Source: Cryomorphaceae bacterium
GTDB lineage: Bacteria; Bacteroidota; Bacteroidia; Flavobacteriales_D; Cryomorphaceae
DNA length: 48,623 bases
NCBI GenBank assembly: GCA_003565555.1
Contig: PXBH01000036.1
Coordinates: 1-48,623, forward strand
Direction: 5' to 3'
Shown: positions 26,202 through 35,375 of the stretch, one piece after another
Numbering within the stretch: position 1 is the first letter of the stretch
How the letters are laid out: every line of letters begins with the position of its first letter
The notes under the pieces: model-generated
The model's input: only the letters and a program-made list of their open reading frames with translations
Database searches by the model: none
Told to the model about the DNA's origin: nothing
Position numbers and translations under genes: made by a program

Positions 26202-28721
26202 TTATTCCGATCCGTTTTCTTCAGCAGGAGCATCATTATCGATCTCTCCTTCGACGTCTTCGGTCAGCTCTTCGGCATCTGCAGAGACTTCTACTTTTGC
26301 CACAGCCGCTATTTCATCGCCGTTTCTGAGGTTGATCAGACGAACGCCCTGTGTGGCGCGGCCCATTACCCGCAATTCTGAAACGCTCATGCGGATGGCA
26401 AGGCCGCTGCGGTTGATAATCATCAGGTCATCGGAGTCGGTCACGGCTTTGATGGTGATCAAGGCGCCCGTCTTTTCGGTCACATTGATGGTCTTCACCC
26501 CTTTTCCGCCGCGGTTGGTGATGCGGTAATCATCTACAAGGCTGCGCTTTCCGTATCCTTTTTCGGAAACGACAAGCACATTGGTATCGGGATCGTGAAT
26601 GCAGATCATGCCCACCACTTCATCGTCTTTTCCTTCGAGGGTTACGCCCTTTACACCTTGCGAATTTCTGCCTACGGCGCGCACGGTGGTTTCATTGAAT
26701 CGGATGGCTTTTCCGCTTCGCTTGGCGAGCAGAATTTCAGAATTACCGTTGGTGAGTTTCGCCTCCAGCAGTTGGTCGCCGTCTTTGATGGTAATGGCGT
26801 TAATTCCGTTAGATCGCGGACGGGAGTAAGACTCCAGACTCGTTTTCTTCACCACACCGTTTTTGGTGGCCATCACCACATAATGGCTGTTGATGTAGTC
26901 CGCATCTTTCAGGTCCTTCACATTGATATAAGCCATGATTTTGTCATCGGCCTCAATATTGATCAGGTTTTGAATGGCGCGGCCCTTGCTCTGCTTGGTG
27001 CCTTCAGGAATTTCGAAGATACGCATCCAGAAGCACTTACCCTTTTCGGTAAAAATGAGAAGATAGTTGTGGTTGGTAGCCGTGAAGAGGTGCTCGAGAA
27101 AATCTTCATCACGCGTGGTACTTCCGCGCGACCCCACACCTCCCCTGCTTTGGGTCTTATACTCGGTGAGCGCCGTGCGCTTTATATACCCGAGGTGAGA
27201 GATGGTCACCACGACTTCCTCATCGGCGATCAGATCTTCGATACTCATCTCATTGGCAGAATACTCAATGACAGATCGGCGCTCATCTCCGTATTTTTCT
27301 TTCACTTCCAGGAGTTCGTCCTTGATGATCTGCATGCGCATCTCCTCGCTGTCCAAAATAGCGCGAAGGTGGTCAATGAGCTTCATCAGGTCATTGTATT
27401 CTTCACGCACTTTGTCTCGCTCGAGTCCCGTGAGCTTTTGGAGGCGCATGTCGAGGATGGCGCGTGCCTGAATTTCACTCAGGGAGAAAGTACCCATCAA
27501 TCCGTTTCGGGCCTCTTCGGGCGAGGCACTGGCGCGGATCAAGGCAATCACCTCGTCGAGGTTGTCCAGGGCGATGAGCAAACCTTCTAAAATATGGGCC
27601 CGCTCTTCTGCTTTGCGCAGTTCGTATTTGGTGCGCCGCACCACCACATCGTGGCGGTGTTCCACGAAATGGGCCACCATATCTTTCAGGTTGAGCATCT
27701 CGGGACGCCCTTTCACCAATGCGATATTGTTTACTGAAAAAGAAGTCTGTAGCGCAGTGTACTTGAAGAGCTTATTCAGCACTACATTCGGGATCGCATC
27801 ACGCTTGAGTTCGTAAACGATGCGCATTCCTTTTCGGTCGCTTTCGTCCCGAATATCGCTGATACCCTCGATTTTCTTTTCGTTGACCAGGTCGGCGGTT
27901 TTCTTGATCATTTCCGCCTTATTCACCTGATAGGGAATTTCGTTGACGATGATCGCTTCCCTTCCTTCGCGGATTTCTTCAAACCCTGCTTTGGCGCGCA
28001 TCACCACGCGGCCGCGACCCGTTTCAAAAGCTTGTTTCACACCTTCATATCCGTAAATCACGCCGCCTGTGGGAAAGTCGGGTGCTTTGATGTGCTGCAT
28101 CAATTCGGCCACTTCGATTTGGCGGTTGTCGATGTAAGCGGTGATACCGTCCACCACCTCCGTGAGGTTGTGCGGCGGCATATTGGTAGCCATTCCCACG
28201 GCAATACCGCTGGCACCGTTGACCAGAAGGTTAGGTATTCGCGTGGGGAGCACTGTGGGCTCTTGGAGGGAGTCATCAAAATTGTTTTGAAAATCTACCG
28301 TCTCTTTGTCGAGATCCGAGAGCAGCTCTTCAGCGATTTTTTGAAGCCTGGCCTCGGTGTACCGCATAGCTGCAGGGCTGTCGCCGTCCACCGAGCCGAA
28401 GTTACCCTGACCGTCTACAAGCGGATAGCGCAGCGACCAGTGCTGGGCCATGCGCACCATGGTATCATACACCGAAGAATCACCGTGCGGGTGGTATTTT
28501 CCGAGTACTTCACCGACGATACGCGCCGATTTTTTGTAGGGTCTGTTGGACAATACGCCCAGATCGAGCATACCGTAGAGCACGCGGCGGTGTACCGGCT
28601 TGAGGCCGTCCCGAACATCGGGCAGGGCGCGTGACACGATGACTGACATCGAATAATCGATGTAGGCTGAGCGCATTTCATCTTCTATATTGATAGGAAC
28701 GATCTTCTCTCCTTCTGCCAT
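26202..28721 (-). CDS. gyrA: DNA gyrase subunit A
   Basis: An 839-residue type IIA topoisomerase breakage-reunion subunit, which with GyrB introduces negative supercoils. The active-site tyrosine is Y121 in [10 protein letters not shown]. The quinolone region reads [12 protein letters not shown], with Ser82 and Asp86 at the positions of E. coli S83 and D87, the sensitive form. The C-terminal beta-pinwheel carries a GyrA-box variant, QSRGGVG, in place of QRRGGKG, and ends in an acidic tail. It is divergent from clpC. Confidence 0.98.
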   Translation of the reverse strand: MAEGEKIVPINIEDEMRSAYIDYSMSVIVSRALPDVRDGLKPVHRRVLYGMLDLGVLSNRPYKKSARIVGEVLGKYHPHGDSSVYDTMVRMAQHWSLRYPLVDGQGNFGSVDGDSPAAMRYTEARLQKIAEELLSDLDKETVDFQNNFDDSLQEPTVLPTRIPNLLVNGASGIAVGMATNMPPHNLTEVVDGITAYIDNRQIEVAELMQHIKAPDFPTGGVIYGYEGVKQAFETGRGRVVMRAKAGFEEIREGREAIIVNEIPYQVNKAEMIKKTADLVNEKKIEGISDIRDESDRKGMRIVYELKRDAIPNVVLNKLFKYTALQTSFSVNNIALVKGRPEMLNLKDMVAHFVEHRHDVVVRRTKYELRKAEERAHILEGLLIALDNLDEVIALIRASASPEEARNGLMGTFSLSEIQARAILDMRLQKLTGLERDKVREEYNDLMKLIDHLRAILDSEEMRMQIIKDELLEVKEKYGDERRSVIEYSANEMSIEDLIADEEVVVTISHLGYIKRTALTEYKTQSRGGVGSRGSTTRDEDFLEHLFTATNHNYLLIFTEKGKCFWMRIFEIPEGTKQSKGRAIQNLINIEADDKIMAYINVKDLKDADYINSHYVVMATKNGVVKKTSLESYSRPRSNGINAITIKDGDQLLEAKLTNGNSEILLAKRSGKAIRFNETTVRAVGRNSQGVKGVTLEGKDDEVVGMICIHDPDTNVLVVSEKGYGKRSLVDDYRITNRGGKGVKTINVTEKTGALITIKAVTDSDDLMIINRSGLAIRMSVSELRVMGRATQGVRLINLRNGDEIAAVAKVEVSADAEELTEDVEGEIDNDAPAEENGSE

Positions 28722-28883
28722 TCTGTTTGTAAATTAAAATTTGTACGGTTTTTGATGGTTTCAAGCCAATTCACGAAAATAGGCATAATAATGTGCGTCG
28801 GGTGCTTTCGGGAAGTGTCAATTTTCAACAAAATTCTGTGAAATATTAAAATCTCCCGAGGCGTTTAACAGAAAGGGTCAACT

Positions 28884-28891
28884 TAAATTTG
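28884..28891 (+). promoter_or_regulatory. -7 element upstream of clpC
   Basis: TAAATTTG matches TAnnTTTG fully, about 90 bases before the ATG. The -33 position reads TTT rather than TTG, so the promoter is partial. No clear CtsR-like direct repeat was seen. Confidence 0.45.
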
Positions 28892-28981
28892 AATTTCGTG
28901 TTATTCGAAGTACATTCGACCTTAGGTGTGTCGGAAAACGCGAAGCAGACGACAACACCAAATCAGTAGAAGAAATCCACT

Positions 28982-31549
28982 ATGGAAGCAAAATTTTCAC
29001 CGAGAGTCAAAGACGTAATCAGCTACAGCAGAGAAGAGGCCCTTCGCCTCGGTCATGACTTCATCGGCGTCGAGCACCTTTTGCTCGGCATCATCCGCGA
29101 AGGAGAAGGCACCGCGGTGCAAATCATGAAGAATTTGGGCGTAGGGCTGAAAGAGCTCCGACGCGTCATAGAATCCTCCACCCGTTCCGCTTCGGTGAAG
29201 TCGGGAAATCTCGGGAATATCCCATTGGTGAAGCAAGCTGAAAAGGTATTGAAAATAACCTACCTCGAAGCAAAGCTCTTCAAAAGCCCCACCATCGGGA
29301 CGGAGCATCTTCTGCTCAGTATTCTGAAAGACGAAGACAATGTAGCGACGCGCTCTCTCTTGAAGTTCAATATGGATTATGAAACCGTTCGCGAAGAACT
29401 GGAAACCCTTCGCTCCGGCATGGAAGGTTCCACGCGGATGCAGCAGCCTCGATCCGAATTTCCCGGCGCGGCCGATGATGACGACGACGATATGGGCGGC
29501 GGCTTTTCGGGCGGCGGGGGTGCCTCGCGCAAACCCGGCGACAGCAAATCCAAAACCCCTGTTCTCGACAATTTCGGACGGGACCTGACCAAAATGGCCG
29601 AGGATGATAAACTCGACCCCATCGTAGGTCGGGAACGCGAAATAGAGCGCGTATCACAAATCCTGTCCCGACGCAAGAAGAATAACCCCGTATTGATCGG
29701 TGAGCCCGGTGTAGGTAAATCAGCCATCGCCGAAGGTCTGGCTCTGCGCATCGTACAGCGCAAGGTGTCGCGCGTACTTTTTGACAAGCGCATTGTATCC
29801 CTCGATGTGGCTTCCCTGGTGGCGGGTACCAAATACCGCGGACAGTTTGAGGAGCGCATGAAGGCCGTGATGAACGAATTGGAGAAATCCCCCGATGTTA
29901 TTCTTTTCATCGACGAAATTCACACCATTGTGGGTGCCGGAGGTGCCAGCGGATCATTGGATGCCTCCAATATGTTTAAACCGGCACTGGCGCGCGGCGA
30001 AATTCAGTGCATCGGTGCCACCACCCTCGACGAGTACCGCCAGTACATCGAGAAAGACGGTGCCCTCGAGCGCCGTTTTCAAAAAGTGATGGTGGAGCCC
30101 ACCTCAGTGGAAGAAACCATCCAGATTCTCCACAACATCAAAGAGAAATACGAAGAACACCACAGCGTAGATTACACCGAGGAGGCGATTGAAGCCTGCG
30201 TCAACCTGACCACCCGCTACATCTCAGACCGTCACCTTCCCGATAAAGCCATTGACGCCCTCGATGAAGTAGGTTCCCGCGTACACATTACCAATATCAA
30301 TGTGCCCGCAGACATCATCGAAGCGGAGAAAAAGATCGAGGAGATCAAGGAAGAGAAAAACCGCGTGGTGCGCAGTCAGAAATACGAAGAGGCAGCCAAA
30401 CTGCGCGACAAAGAACGCAGCCTGATCGAGGAACTCGAGCGCGCCAAAGCTCGCTGGGAGGAGGAATCCAAAAACCACCGCGAAACCGTAACGGTCGACA
30501 ACGTTGAAGAAGTGGTGGCGATGATGACGGGTATACCGGTGCAGAGAATCGCCGAAAAAGAAAGCGGCAGACTGGCGAAGATGAATGAAAACCTTCAGGG
30601 CAGCGTGATCGGACAAGACGATGCCATCAAAAAAGTGGTGAAGGCCATTCAGCGAAACCGTGCGGGACTCAAAGACCCCAACAAGCCCATCGGGTCGTTC
30701 ATATTCCTCGGACCGACAGGTGTCGGTAAAACCCAGCTCGCCAAGGAACTTGCGAAATACCTTTTCCAGTCCGAAGATAGCCTGATTCGCATCGATATGA
30801 GCGAGTACATGGAGAAATTTGCGGTGAGCCGCCTGATCGGAGCACCTCCGGGCTACATCGGTTATGAAGAAGGCGGACAGCTCACTGAAAAAGTGCGCCG
30901 CCACCCCTACTCGATTATTTTGCTCGATGAGATTGAAAAAGCCCACCCCGACGTGTTCAACCTGCTTCTGCAGGCACTCGACGACGGTCAGCTTACAGAC
31001 AGCCTCGGACGAAAGATCGATTTCCGAAACACCATAATGATCATGACTTCGAATATCGGTGCGCGTCAACTGTCCGATTTCGGAACGGGTGTCGGCTTCG
31101 GTACGAAAGCACGTGTGGACAATGAAGCCTCCGCCAAGCAAGGCATTATCCAAAGTGCCCTGAAAAAAGCCTTTGCACCGGAATTCTTGAACCGAATTGA
31201 TGACGTGGTGATTTTCAATAGCTTGTCGCGCGAAAACATTCACAAAATTATCGATATCGAACTTGAGCGTCTCTACAGCCGCATCGATAAGCTCGGTTAC
31301 AAAATCAAGATGAGCGATGCCGCAAAAGACGTTATCGCCGAGCGAGGTTTTGACGAGAAATTCGGGGCCCGACCGCTGAAACGCGCCATTCAGAAATACG
31401 TGGAAGACCCACTCGCCGAAGAGATTATCAACTCCAAAGTCGAGGAAGGCGATACCATTTCTATCGGCTACAAAAAAGACAAGGACGAGGTGACCATCAA
31501 AATCACCAAAGCCAAAAAATCCGAGGAAAAAAAGTCTGACAAAGACTGA
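28982..31549 (+). CDS. clpC: ATP-dependent Clp protease ATP-binding subunit ClpC
   Basis: An 855-residue Hsp100 unfoldase that feeds proteins to ClpP. Two N-terminal Clp repeats (residues 1-150) lead to an acidic-glycine linker (about 160-182), AAA1 with Walker A GEPGVGKS near residue 239, a UVR-type coiled coil (RSQKYEEAAKLRD, about residue 463) and AAA2 with GPTGVGKT near residue 577. The UVR segment and short middle domain distinguish it from ClpB. It ends with a highly charged tail and is followed by a terminator. Confidence 0.97.
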   Translation: MEAKFSPRVKDVISYSREEALRLGHDFIGVEHLLLGIIREGEGTAVQIMKNLGVGLKELRRVIESSTRSASVKSGNLGNIPLVKQAEKVLKITYLEAKLFKSPTIGTEHLLLSILKDEDNVATRSLLKFNMDYETVREELETLRSGMEGSTRMQQPRSEFPGAADDDDDDMGGGFSGGGGASRKPGDSKSKTPVLDNFGRDLTKMAEDDKLDPIVGREREIERVSQILSRRKKNNPVLIGEPGVGKSAIAEGLALRIVQRKVSRVLFDKRIVSLDVASLVAGTKYRGQFEERMKAVMNELEKSPDVILFIDEIHTIVGAGGASGSLDASNMFKPALARGEIQCIGATTLDEYRQYIEKDGALERRFQKVMVEPTSVEETIQILHNIKEKYEEHHSVDYTEEAIEACVNLTTRYISDRHLPDKAIDALDEVGSRVHITNINVPADIIEAEKKIEEIKEEKNRVVRSQKYEEAAKLRDKERSLIEELERAKARWEEESKNHRETVTVDNVEEVVAMMTGIPVQRIAEKESGRLAKMNENLQGSVIGQDDAIKKVVKAIQRNRAGLKDPNKPIGSFIFLGPTGVGKTQLAKELAKYLFQSEDSLIRIDMSEYMEKFAVSRLIGAPPGYIGYEEGGQLTEKVRRHPYSIILLDEIEKAHPDVFNLLLQALDDGQLTDSLGRKIDFRNTIMIMTSNIGARQLSDFGTGVGFGTKARVDNEASAKQGIIQSALKKAFAPEFLNRIDDVVIFNSLSRENIHKIIDIELERLYSRIDKLGYKIKMSDAAKDVIAERGFDEKFGARPLKRAIQKYVEDPLAEEIINSKVEEGDTISIGYKKDKDEVTIKITKAKKSEEKKSDKD

Positions 31550-31578
31550 GTCACTGCCGAAAGTATACCTTCTGAGAG

Positions 31579-31604
31579 AAAAGCCGCCGCGTGCGGCTTT
31601 TTTC
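31579..31604 (+). terminator. Rho-independent terminator after clpC
   Basis: AAGCCGC-cgcgt-GCGGCTT followed by a run of T residues, 32 bases past the clpC stop. Beyond it, 31605-31814 shows no supportable gene. Confidence 0.85.
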
Positions 31605-31814
31605 ATGGGCGATGAAACCAAACGCAGAAGTTGTACTCATTTCGGGAATGATTCCCAACTAAATTACAACCGGCACATTTCAAGGCAATGCAGTGCTGCC
31701 CGTGTCGGAGCGGGCGTCGCAGATTTCTTTGAGCCGATCCGCGGGATGAAATCAACAGATTTTAATCATATTCAAACCGAACCATGCCCGTGAAGCTTCG
31801 GGAAAATCACTCCC

Positions 31815-32183
31815 CTACCGATCGACGCTGAAAGTGCGCGTGGTCACCTGATTTGAAAAGGTGATTTTGAGTTCATAGCTTCCGGGCTCGAGTATCGAGC
31901 AGTCGAATCCTTGAACATGGGTGCCCTTTTGCAGCTCGCCTTCGAAGGTCAGGTCCACTACCTCCCCGCCGTCTGAGAGAATTTCGATGCGCACGGCACT
32001 GCTTCTCGGAAGTTCAATTTGCACGGTTTCCCTTCCGTTAAGCGCATTTTTATCAAAAGGGTACACGTAGGGAAAAGACTCCGTGATGTCATTTCGCTGC
32101 AGGTAGCGCTTCAGCCACCGGTAAAAAACCAGCAGAAAAACGAAAAACAGCGAAACCAAGAGGTATTTTTCTATACTGCTCAA
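31815..32183 (-). CDS. Membrane-anchored beta-sandwich protein, unrecognised
   Basis: A 122-residue protein with one N-terminal membrane helix (YLLVSLFFVFLLVFYRWL, about residues 7-24) and a C-terminal domain of about 75 residues that looks like an immunoglobulin-like sandwich (IELPRSSAVRIEILSDGGE, LEPGSYELKITF), similar in outline to T9SS sorting or FlgD-like domains, though too short to assign. The start is TTG, 10 bases after the DUF493 stop, so the two genes are likely co-transcribed. Confidence 0.65.
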   Translation of the reverse strand: MSSIEKYLLVSLFFVFLLVFYRWLKRYLQRNDITESFPYVYPFDKNALNGRETVQIELPRSSAVRIEILSDGGEVVDLTFEGELQKGTHVQGFDCSILEPGSYELKITFSNQVTTRTFSVDR

Positions 32184-32193
32184 AATATCGGGA

Positions 32194-32469
32194 TCAAAGG
32201 GCCATCACGCCCTCTATTTCGGCGGCTTGCCTGTACTTTTCCATGACTTTCTCAGCGCTCATCATTACCTCGCGGGCGGTTACGGAAACAAAATTCCCCT
32301 TGCTCGAACTGCGAACGGTAATTTGTGCGGTTTTAGAATTAAACAATGCCTGCACCTGCGCCACTTTCTCATTGTCTCCGCGCACGATGAATTTGAACAT
32401 ATACACCCCGGGCCATTTGTGGTGGGTATTGAGGGCTTTTCGGATGCGTTCAATGTCTTCTTCCTTCAT
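32194..32469 (-). CDS. DUF493 family protein (YbeD-like)
   Basis: A 91-residue ACT-like fold protein. The pattern WPGVYMFKFIVRGDNEKVAQV, the strand TAQITVRSSSKGNFVSVT and the helix SAEKVMEKYRQ fit DUF493, as in E. coli YbeD. Function is unclear; a regulatory, ligand-binding role is suspected for the family. It lies between the GNAT-like gene and a small membrane protein on the same strand. Confidence 0.9.
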   Translation of the reverse strand: MKEEDIERIRKALNTHHKWPGVYMFKFIVRGDNEKVAQVQALFNSKTAQITVRSSSKGNFVSVTAREVMMSAEKVMEKYRQAAEIEGVMAL

Positions 32470-32517
32470 AAGCGGTGCAAAGATACGCAGGATTACCGAC
32501 CTCTCACCTCCTCCCCG

Positions 32518-33690
32518 CTACTCCAGTATCGGGTGACGCTTAAATTCCTTGGTTCGGTCGAAGAGGTAGCGGTAGGTCTCCATTTCGCGGTATTTTTCTC
32601 CCCCGAGGTTTTCGCATACCTTGAGCATTTTCGGGTTGAAATCGCCGATCCATTGCAGTACGGTCTTGGTGTACATGGGCTTTTTGGGCTTTTGGATGGC
32701 ATCGCCCATAAATTTGATCATGGCCCCTTCCACGCCTTTGCCCTGCCATTTTTTGGTGACACCGAAGACGATTCCCACCAAAGTTTTCGGCGTACGTCGC
32801 CATTTGTGGTAAAGAAATTTGAGCTTCCCGATCCAATTCAGGTTCCCGTTTACATAGCAGAATATTTCGTTGAGTTCAGGTATATTGATATAGAAAGCGA
32901 TGGGCTCTCCCTCGTGGTAAGCAAAGACCACAATCCGCTTGTCGATCACCGGCTCCATGGACTTAATGATTTTCATCGCGGCAGATTCGGTCATTTCGCG
33001 AAAATTGGCATGGCCGCCCCAGGCATCGTTGTACACTGTTCGAAAATCTCGGGCAATACGCTCGGTGGAAAACCCCTGTGCATCGCGGATATCTACCTTA
33101 TGGTCGCGGGTCAGAGAGGTGTATTTGCGGATAAAAATCGGCTGTACCGGCATCAGGGCGTCTCGGAAATAAAGGAATTGCTTGAAGTAGGTTTTGAATC
33201 CGTAATTTGTGAAGAGTTTCGGGTAGTAAGGCGGATTGTAGTTCATGCCGTAACTGTTCGGAGCGGTAAAGTTTTTGGTCAGGCAGCCCCAAAATTGGTT
33301 GCGCTCCCCGAAGTTGATCGGTCCGTCCATGGCCTCCATACCCTGTTCGCCGAGGTGTTTTTTTGCCGTGTCGAAGATGTAGTCAGCCGCCTCTTGGTCG
33401 TCAATGCATTCGAAGAATCCCATACCTCCCGTAGGCTGGTCGTTTTCATGGGCCGTACGCGGATTTACAAAGGCTGCCACCCGACCGATCAGTGCACCTT
33501 CATCGTTGTAAAACACCCACCTTTCTGCCTTGCCGCCTTCTCGATACAACTTGTTTTTTTCGGGATCAAAGACTTTGTCGACATCTTGCCTGAGGTGGGG
33601 TATGTAATTCTCATCGTCGGCATAAATGAGCGCGGGAACTTGGTGAAAAGCTTTCAACGTCGATTTATCCTCTACTTTTACGGCGCGCAT
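32518..33690 (-). CDS. GNAT-like N-acetyltransferase superfamily protein
   Basis: A 390-residue cytoplasmic protein of a Bacteroidota-wide family often labelled hypothetical or GNAT-like. The N-terminal part has FHQVPALIYADDENYIPHL and GRVAAFVNPR, typical of this group, and the second half carries an acetyl-CoA-binding-like segment around FGVTKKWQGKGVEGAMIKF (about residues 312-330) with a C-terminal YLFDRTKEFKRHP. The acceptor is unknown. It starts convergently upstream of aroK's divergent start, 44 bases apart. Confidence 0.8.
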   Translation of the reverse strand: MRAVKVEDKSTLKAFHQVPALIYADDENYIPHLRQDVDKVFDPEKNKLYREGGKAERWVFYNDEGALIGRVAAFVNPRTAHENDQPTGGMGFFECIDDQEAADYIFDTAKKHLGEQGMEAMDGPINFGERNQFWGCLTKNFTAPNSYGMNYNPPYYPKLFTNYGFKTYFKQFLYFRDALMPVQPIFIRKYTSLTRDHKVDIRDAQGFSTERIARDFRTVYNDAWGGHANFREMTESAAMKIIKSMEPVIDKRIVVFAYHEGEPIAFYINIPELNEIFCYVNGNLNWIGKLKFLYHKWRRTPKTLVGIVFGVTKKWQGKGVEGAMIKFMGDAIQKPKKPMYTKTVLQWIGDFNPKMLKVCENLGGEKYREMETYRYLFDRTKEFKRHPILE

Positions 33691-33734
33691 GGGCTCAAAT
33701 TTTGTGCGAAAATAGCGTTATCTCGCAGAACGGA

Positions 33735-34256
33735 ATGAAAGTATTCATCATCGGCTTTATGGGTTCGGGAAAGTCAACCGCCGGAAAGCGCCTGGCGCGT
33801 CTTTTGGCACTGCCTTTTCTCGATGCAGATTCCCTTGCGGAAAATGCGGCAGGAGCTTCGGTTTCCGATATTTTTGCGAAAAGCGGTGAATCCCGGTTCA
33901 GGGAACTGGAACGCGCGGTGCTGAATGACTTTGCGGCAAGTGATGAGAGCGCAGTTTTTGCTACGGGCGGGGGCATGCCCCTGCACTTTGACAATATGAA
34001 CCGGATGCTGGCTGCAGGCGTGGTGGTCTGGCTCGACCCTGCCCCCGGCGTGCTGGCGCAAAGGCTGGAGAAAAAAGCACAGTCCCGCCCTCTGATCAGC
34101 GGCCTGAGCGGGACGGCCCTGCGCGAAAAAATCTCCGATATGCTCAAAGTCCGCAATCCGATCTACGCGCGTGCGCACATCCGCACGGATGCCGCCGACC
34201 TGAATGCCGCCCGATTGAAGACGCTCGCGGAAGAAATCCGAAATTATTCGAGATAA
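33735..34256 (+). CDS. aroK: Shikimate kinase
   Basis: A 173-residue P-loop kinase that phosphorylates shikimate at the 3-hydroxyl in chorismate synthesis. Walker A is GFMGSGKST (residues 7-15), DADS is the shikimate- and Mg-binding motif, followed by RFRELE, ATGGGMP and the lid RPLI. Length is normal. The start at MKVFIIGFMG is chosen because the P-loop follows directly; an upstream extension to 33702 has no support. Its 3' end overlaps the convergent PRTase gene by 13 bases. Confidence 0.95.
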   Translation: MKVFIIGFMGSGKSTAGKRLARLLALPFLDADSLAENAAGASVSDIFAKSGESRFRELERAVLNDFAASDESAVFATGGGMPLHFDNMNRMLAAGVVVWLDPAPGVLAQRLEKKAQSRPLISGLSGTALREKISDMLKVRNPIYARAHIRTDAADLNAARLKTLAEEIRNYSR

Positions 34257-34747
34257 ACGGCGTCTTTCCCCTTTTCGAAAACTACATTGATATGGTCTTG
34301 GAGGGTGGTGCTGAGGGTGAGCCCCACGAAATCCGCCTTGATGGGAAATTTGCGGTGCTTGCGGTCCACGAGCACCACGGTGCGCAGCTTTGCCACCGGC
34401 TGACGCAGCACGTGACAGGCCGCATACATGAGTGTACGCCCCGAGTTCAGCACATCGTCCACGAGCACTACGGACTTTCCGGCCAAATCTGCTTCCTTTC
34501 CGGTCATTGACGGCGGATTCAGGGGCTTTTTCTTGTCAATTTTGAGGGTGAGCAGGGTGATATTAAAATCGGCAACCTCGCGCAAAAGCGGAATGAGGCG
34601 TTCGGCCATTTTTACACCTTTGCGCTCCACGGCCACTATGACCACCTCCTTCTCCTTGTGGTTGTATTCGTAAATTTGGAATGCCATGCGCTTGATTTTT
34701 TGCGCAATGCGTTCGTGGTCCAATACAAGTGTGGCGGTATCGCTCAT
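34244..34747 (-). CDS. PyrR-like phosphoribosyltransferase
   Basis: A 167-residue type I PRTase with the PRPP-binding motif VVLVDDVLNSGRTLMYA (about residues 92-108). It resembles PyrR and hypoxanthine PRTases, but neither uracil-binding regulation nor base specificity can be read from sequence. The ATG at 34747 is chosen because a -7 element lies 16 bases upstream and a longer frame to 34798 would read through it. The gene ends 13 bases inside aroK on the opposite strand. Confidence 0.9.
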   Translation of the reverse strand: MSDTATLVLDHERIAQKIKRMAFQIYEYNHKEKEVVIVAVERKGVKMAERLIPLLREVADFNITLLTLKIDKKKPLNPPSMTGKEADLAGKSVVLVDDVLNSGRTLMYAACHVLRQPVAKLRTVVLVDRKHRKFPIKADFVGLTLSTTLQDHINVVFEKGKDAVYLE

Positions 34748-34762
34748 GGGCTGTGTTTGCGC

Positions 34763-34770
34763 CAAAATTA
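34763..34770 (-). promoter_or_regulatory. -7 element of the PRTase gene
   Basis: TAATTTTG on the minus strand, a full TAnnTTTG match 16 bases before the start codon. The nearest TTG is 25 bases upstream of it, beyond the usual spacing. Confidence 0.5.
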
Positions 34771-34844
34771 AGGATTCCCGGGTGATATGCCTATGCAAGG
34801 GAGGTGTAGCTGTTCGGCGATTTCCCCCAAAGCGGGTGATTTAT

Positions 34845-34852
34845 TACATTTG
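34845..34852 (+). promoter_or_regulatory. -7 element of the haem-c lipoprotein gene
   Basis: TACATTTG, a full TAnnTTTG match. It ends four bases before the ATG, so the transcript would be leaderless. Confidence 0.5.
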
Positions 34853-34856
34853 CTGT

Positions 34857-35327
34857 ATGAAAACACGCATCACCCTTTGCCTCATCGCAGCCGTTGCGGC
34901 AGCATGCGCCCTGCAATCCGAAAACGGCGAGGAGGCAGCGGCCGAGGAACAACAGTCTGAAATGGTGATGGCCGAGGTCAGTGAGCTGGCCGCTTTAATG
35001 AAAGAAATTCACGCCGACGCCAAAAACTGGCGCACCGCCCTGCTCGAAGGCGAAACAGTCTCCGCCGATCCCGAGATTTATTCACGGCTCACCGAGAGCG
35101 AACCGACCAATAAAAACGTAGAAGGTCCCGTATTCGAAGGGCTGTCGCAACACTATCAGAGTAAGCTTTCCGCTTTTCTCGCAGCATCTGATATCGACTT
35201 GGCCAAAAAGGAATACAACAATCTGGTGACCGCCTGCGTGCAATGCCACCAAAATTATTGCCACGGCCCCATTCCGACCATTGAAAAGCTCTACCTTCCG
35301 ATCGCCGAAACGCGGGACCGGAAGTGA
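34857..35327 (+). CDS. Monohaem c-type cytochrome-like lipoprotein
   Basis: A 156-residue exported protein with a signal sequence ending AAAC near residue 17, a likely lipidation Cys, then an acidic Ala/Glu linker. The C-terminal half is helical and carries a single CVQCH haem-c attachment motif (C127, C130, H131). The four-helix-like layout with the motif near the C-terminus resembles cytochrome c' type proteins more than class I cytochromes c. No other redox gene is nearby. The frame opens further upstream, but the signal sequence and the -7 element place the start here. Confidence 0.82.
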   Translation: MKTRITLCLIAAVAAACALQSENGEEAAAEEQQSEMVMAEVSELAALMKEIHADAKNWRTALLEGETVSADPEIYSRLTESEPTNKNVEGPVFEGLSQHYQSKLSAFLAASDIDLAKKEYNNLVTACVQCHQNYCHGPIPTIEKLYLPIAETRDRK

Positions 35328-35375
35328 CGGCAGATTTGCTTTGTGCCCTGCGGGTTCCCGTTTACCTTTAACAAA

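Noticed and set aside
26595..27590. 331-residue open frame antisense to gyrA
   Set aside because: It mirrors the codon pattern of gyrA and has no motif or promoter; a shadow of a long conserved gene.
30224..31621. 465-residue open frame antisense to clpC
   Set aside because: Lies wholly opposite a highly conserved gene; composition is rich in Phe, His and Val typical of antisense frames.
32227..33738. 503-residue plus-strand frame opposite the GNAT-like gene
   Set aside because: Spans two real minus-strand genes and their spacer; no recognisable domain or signal.
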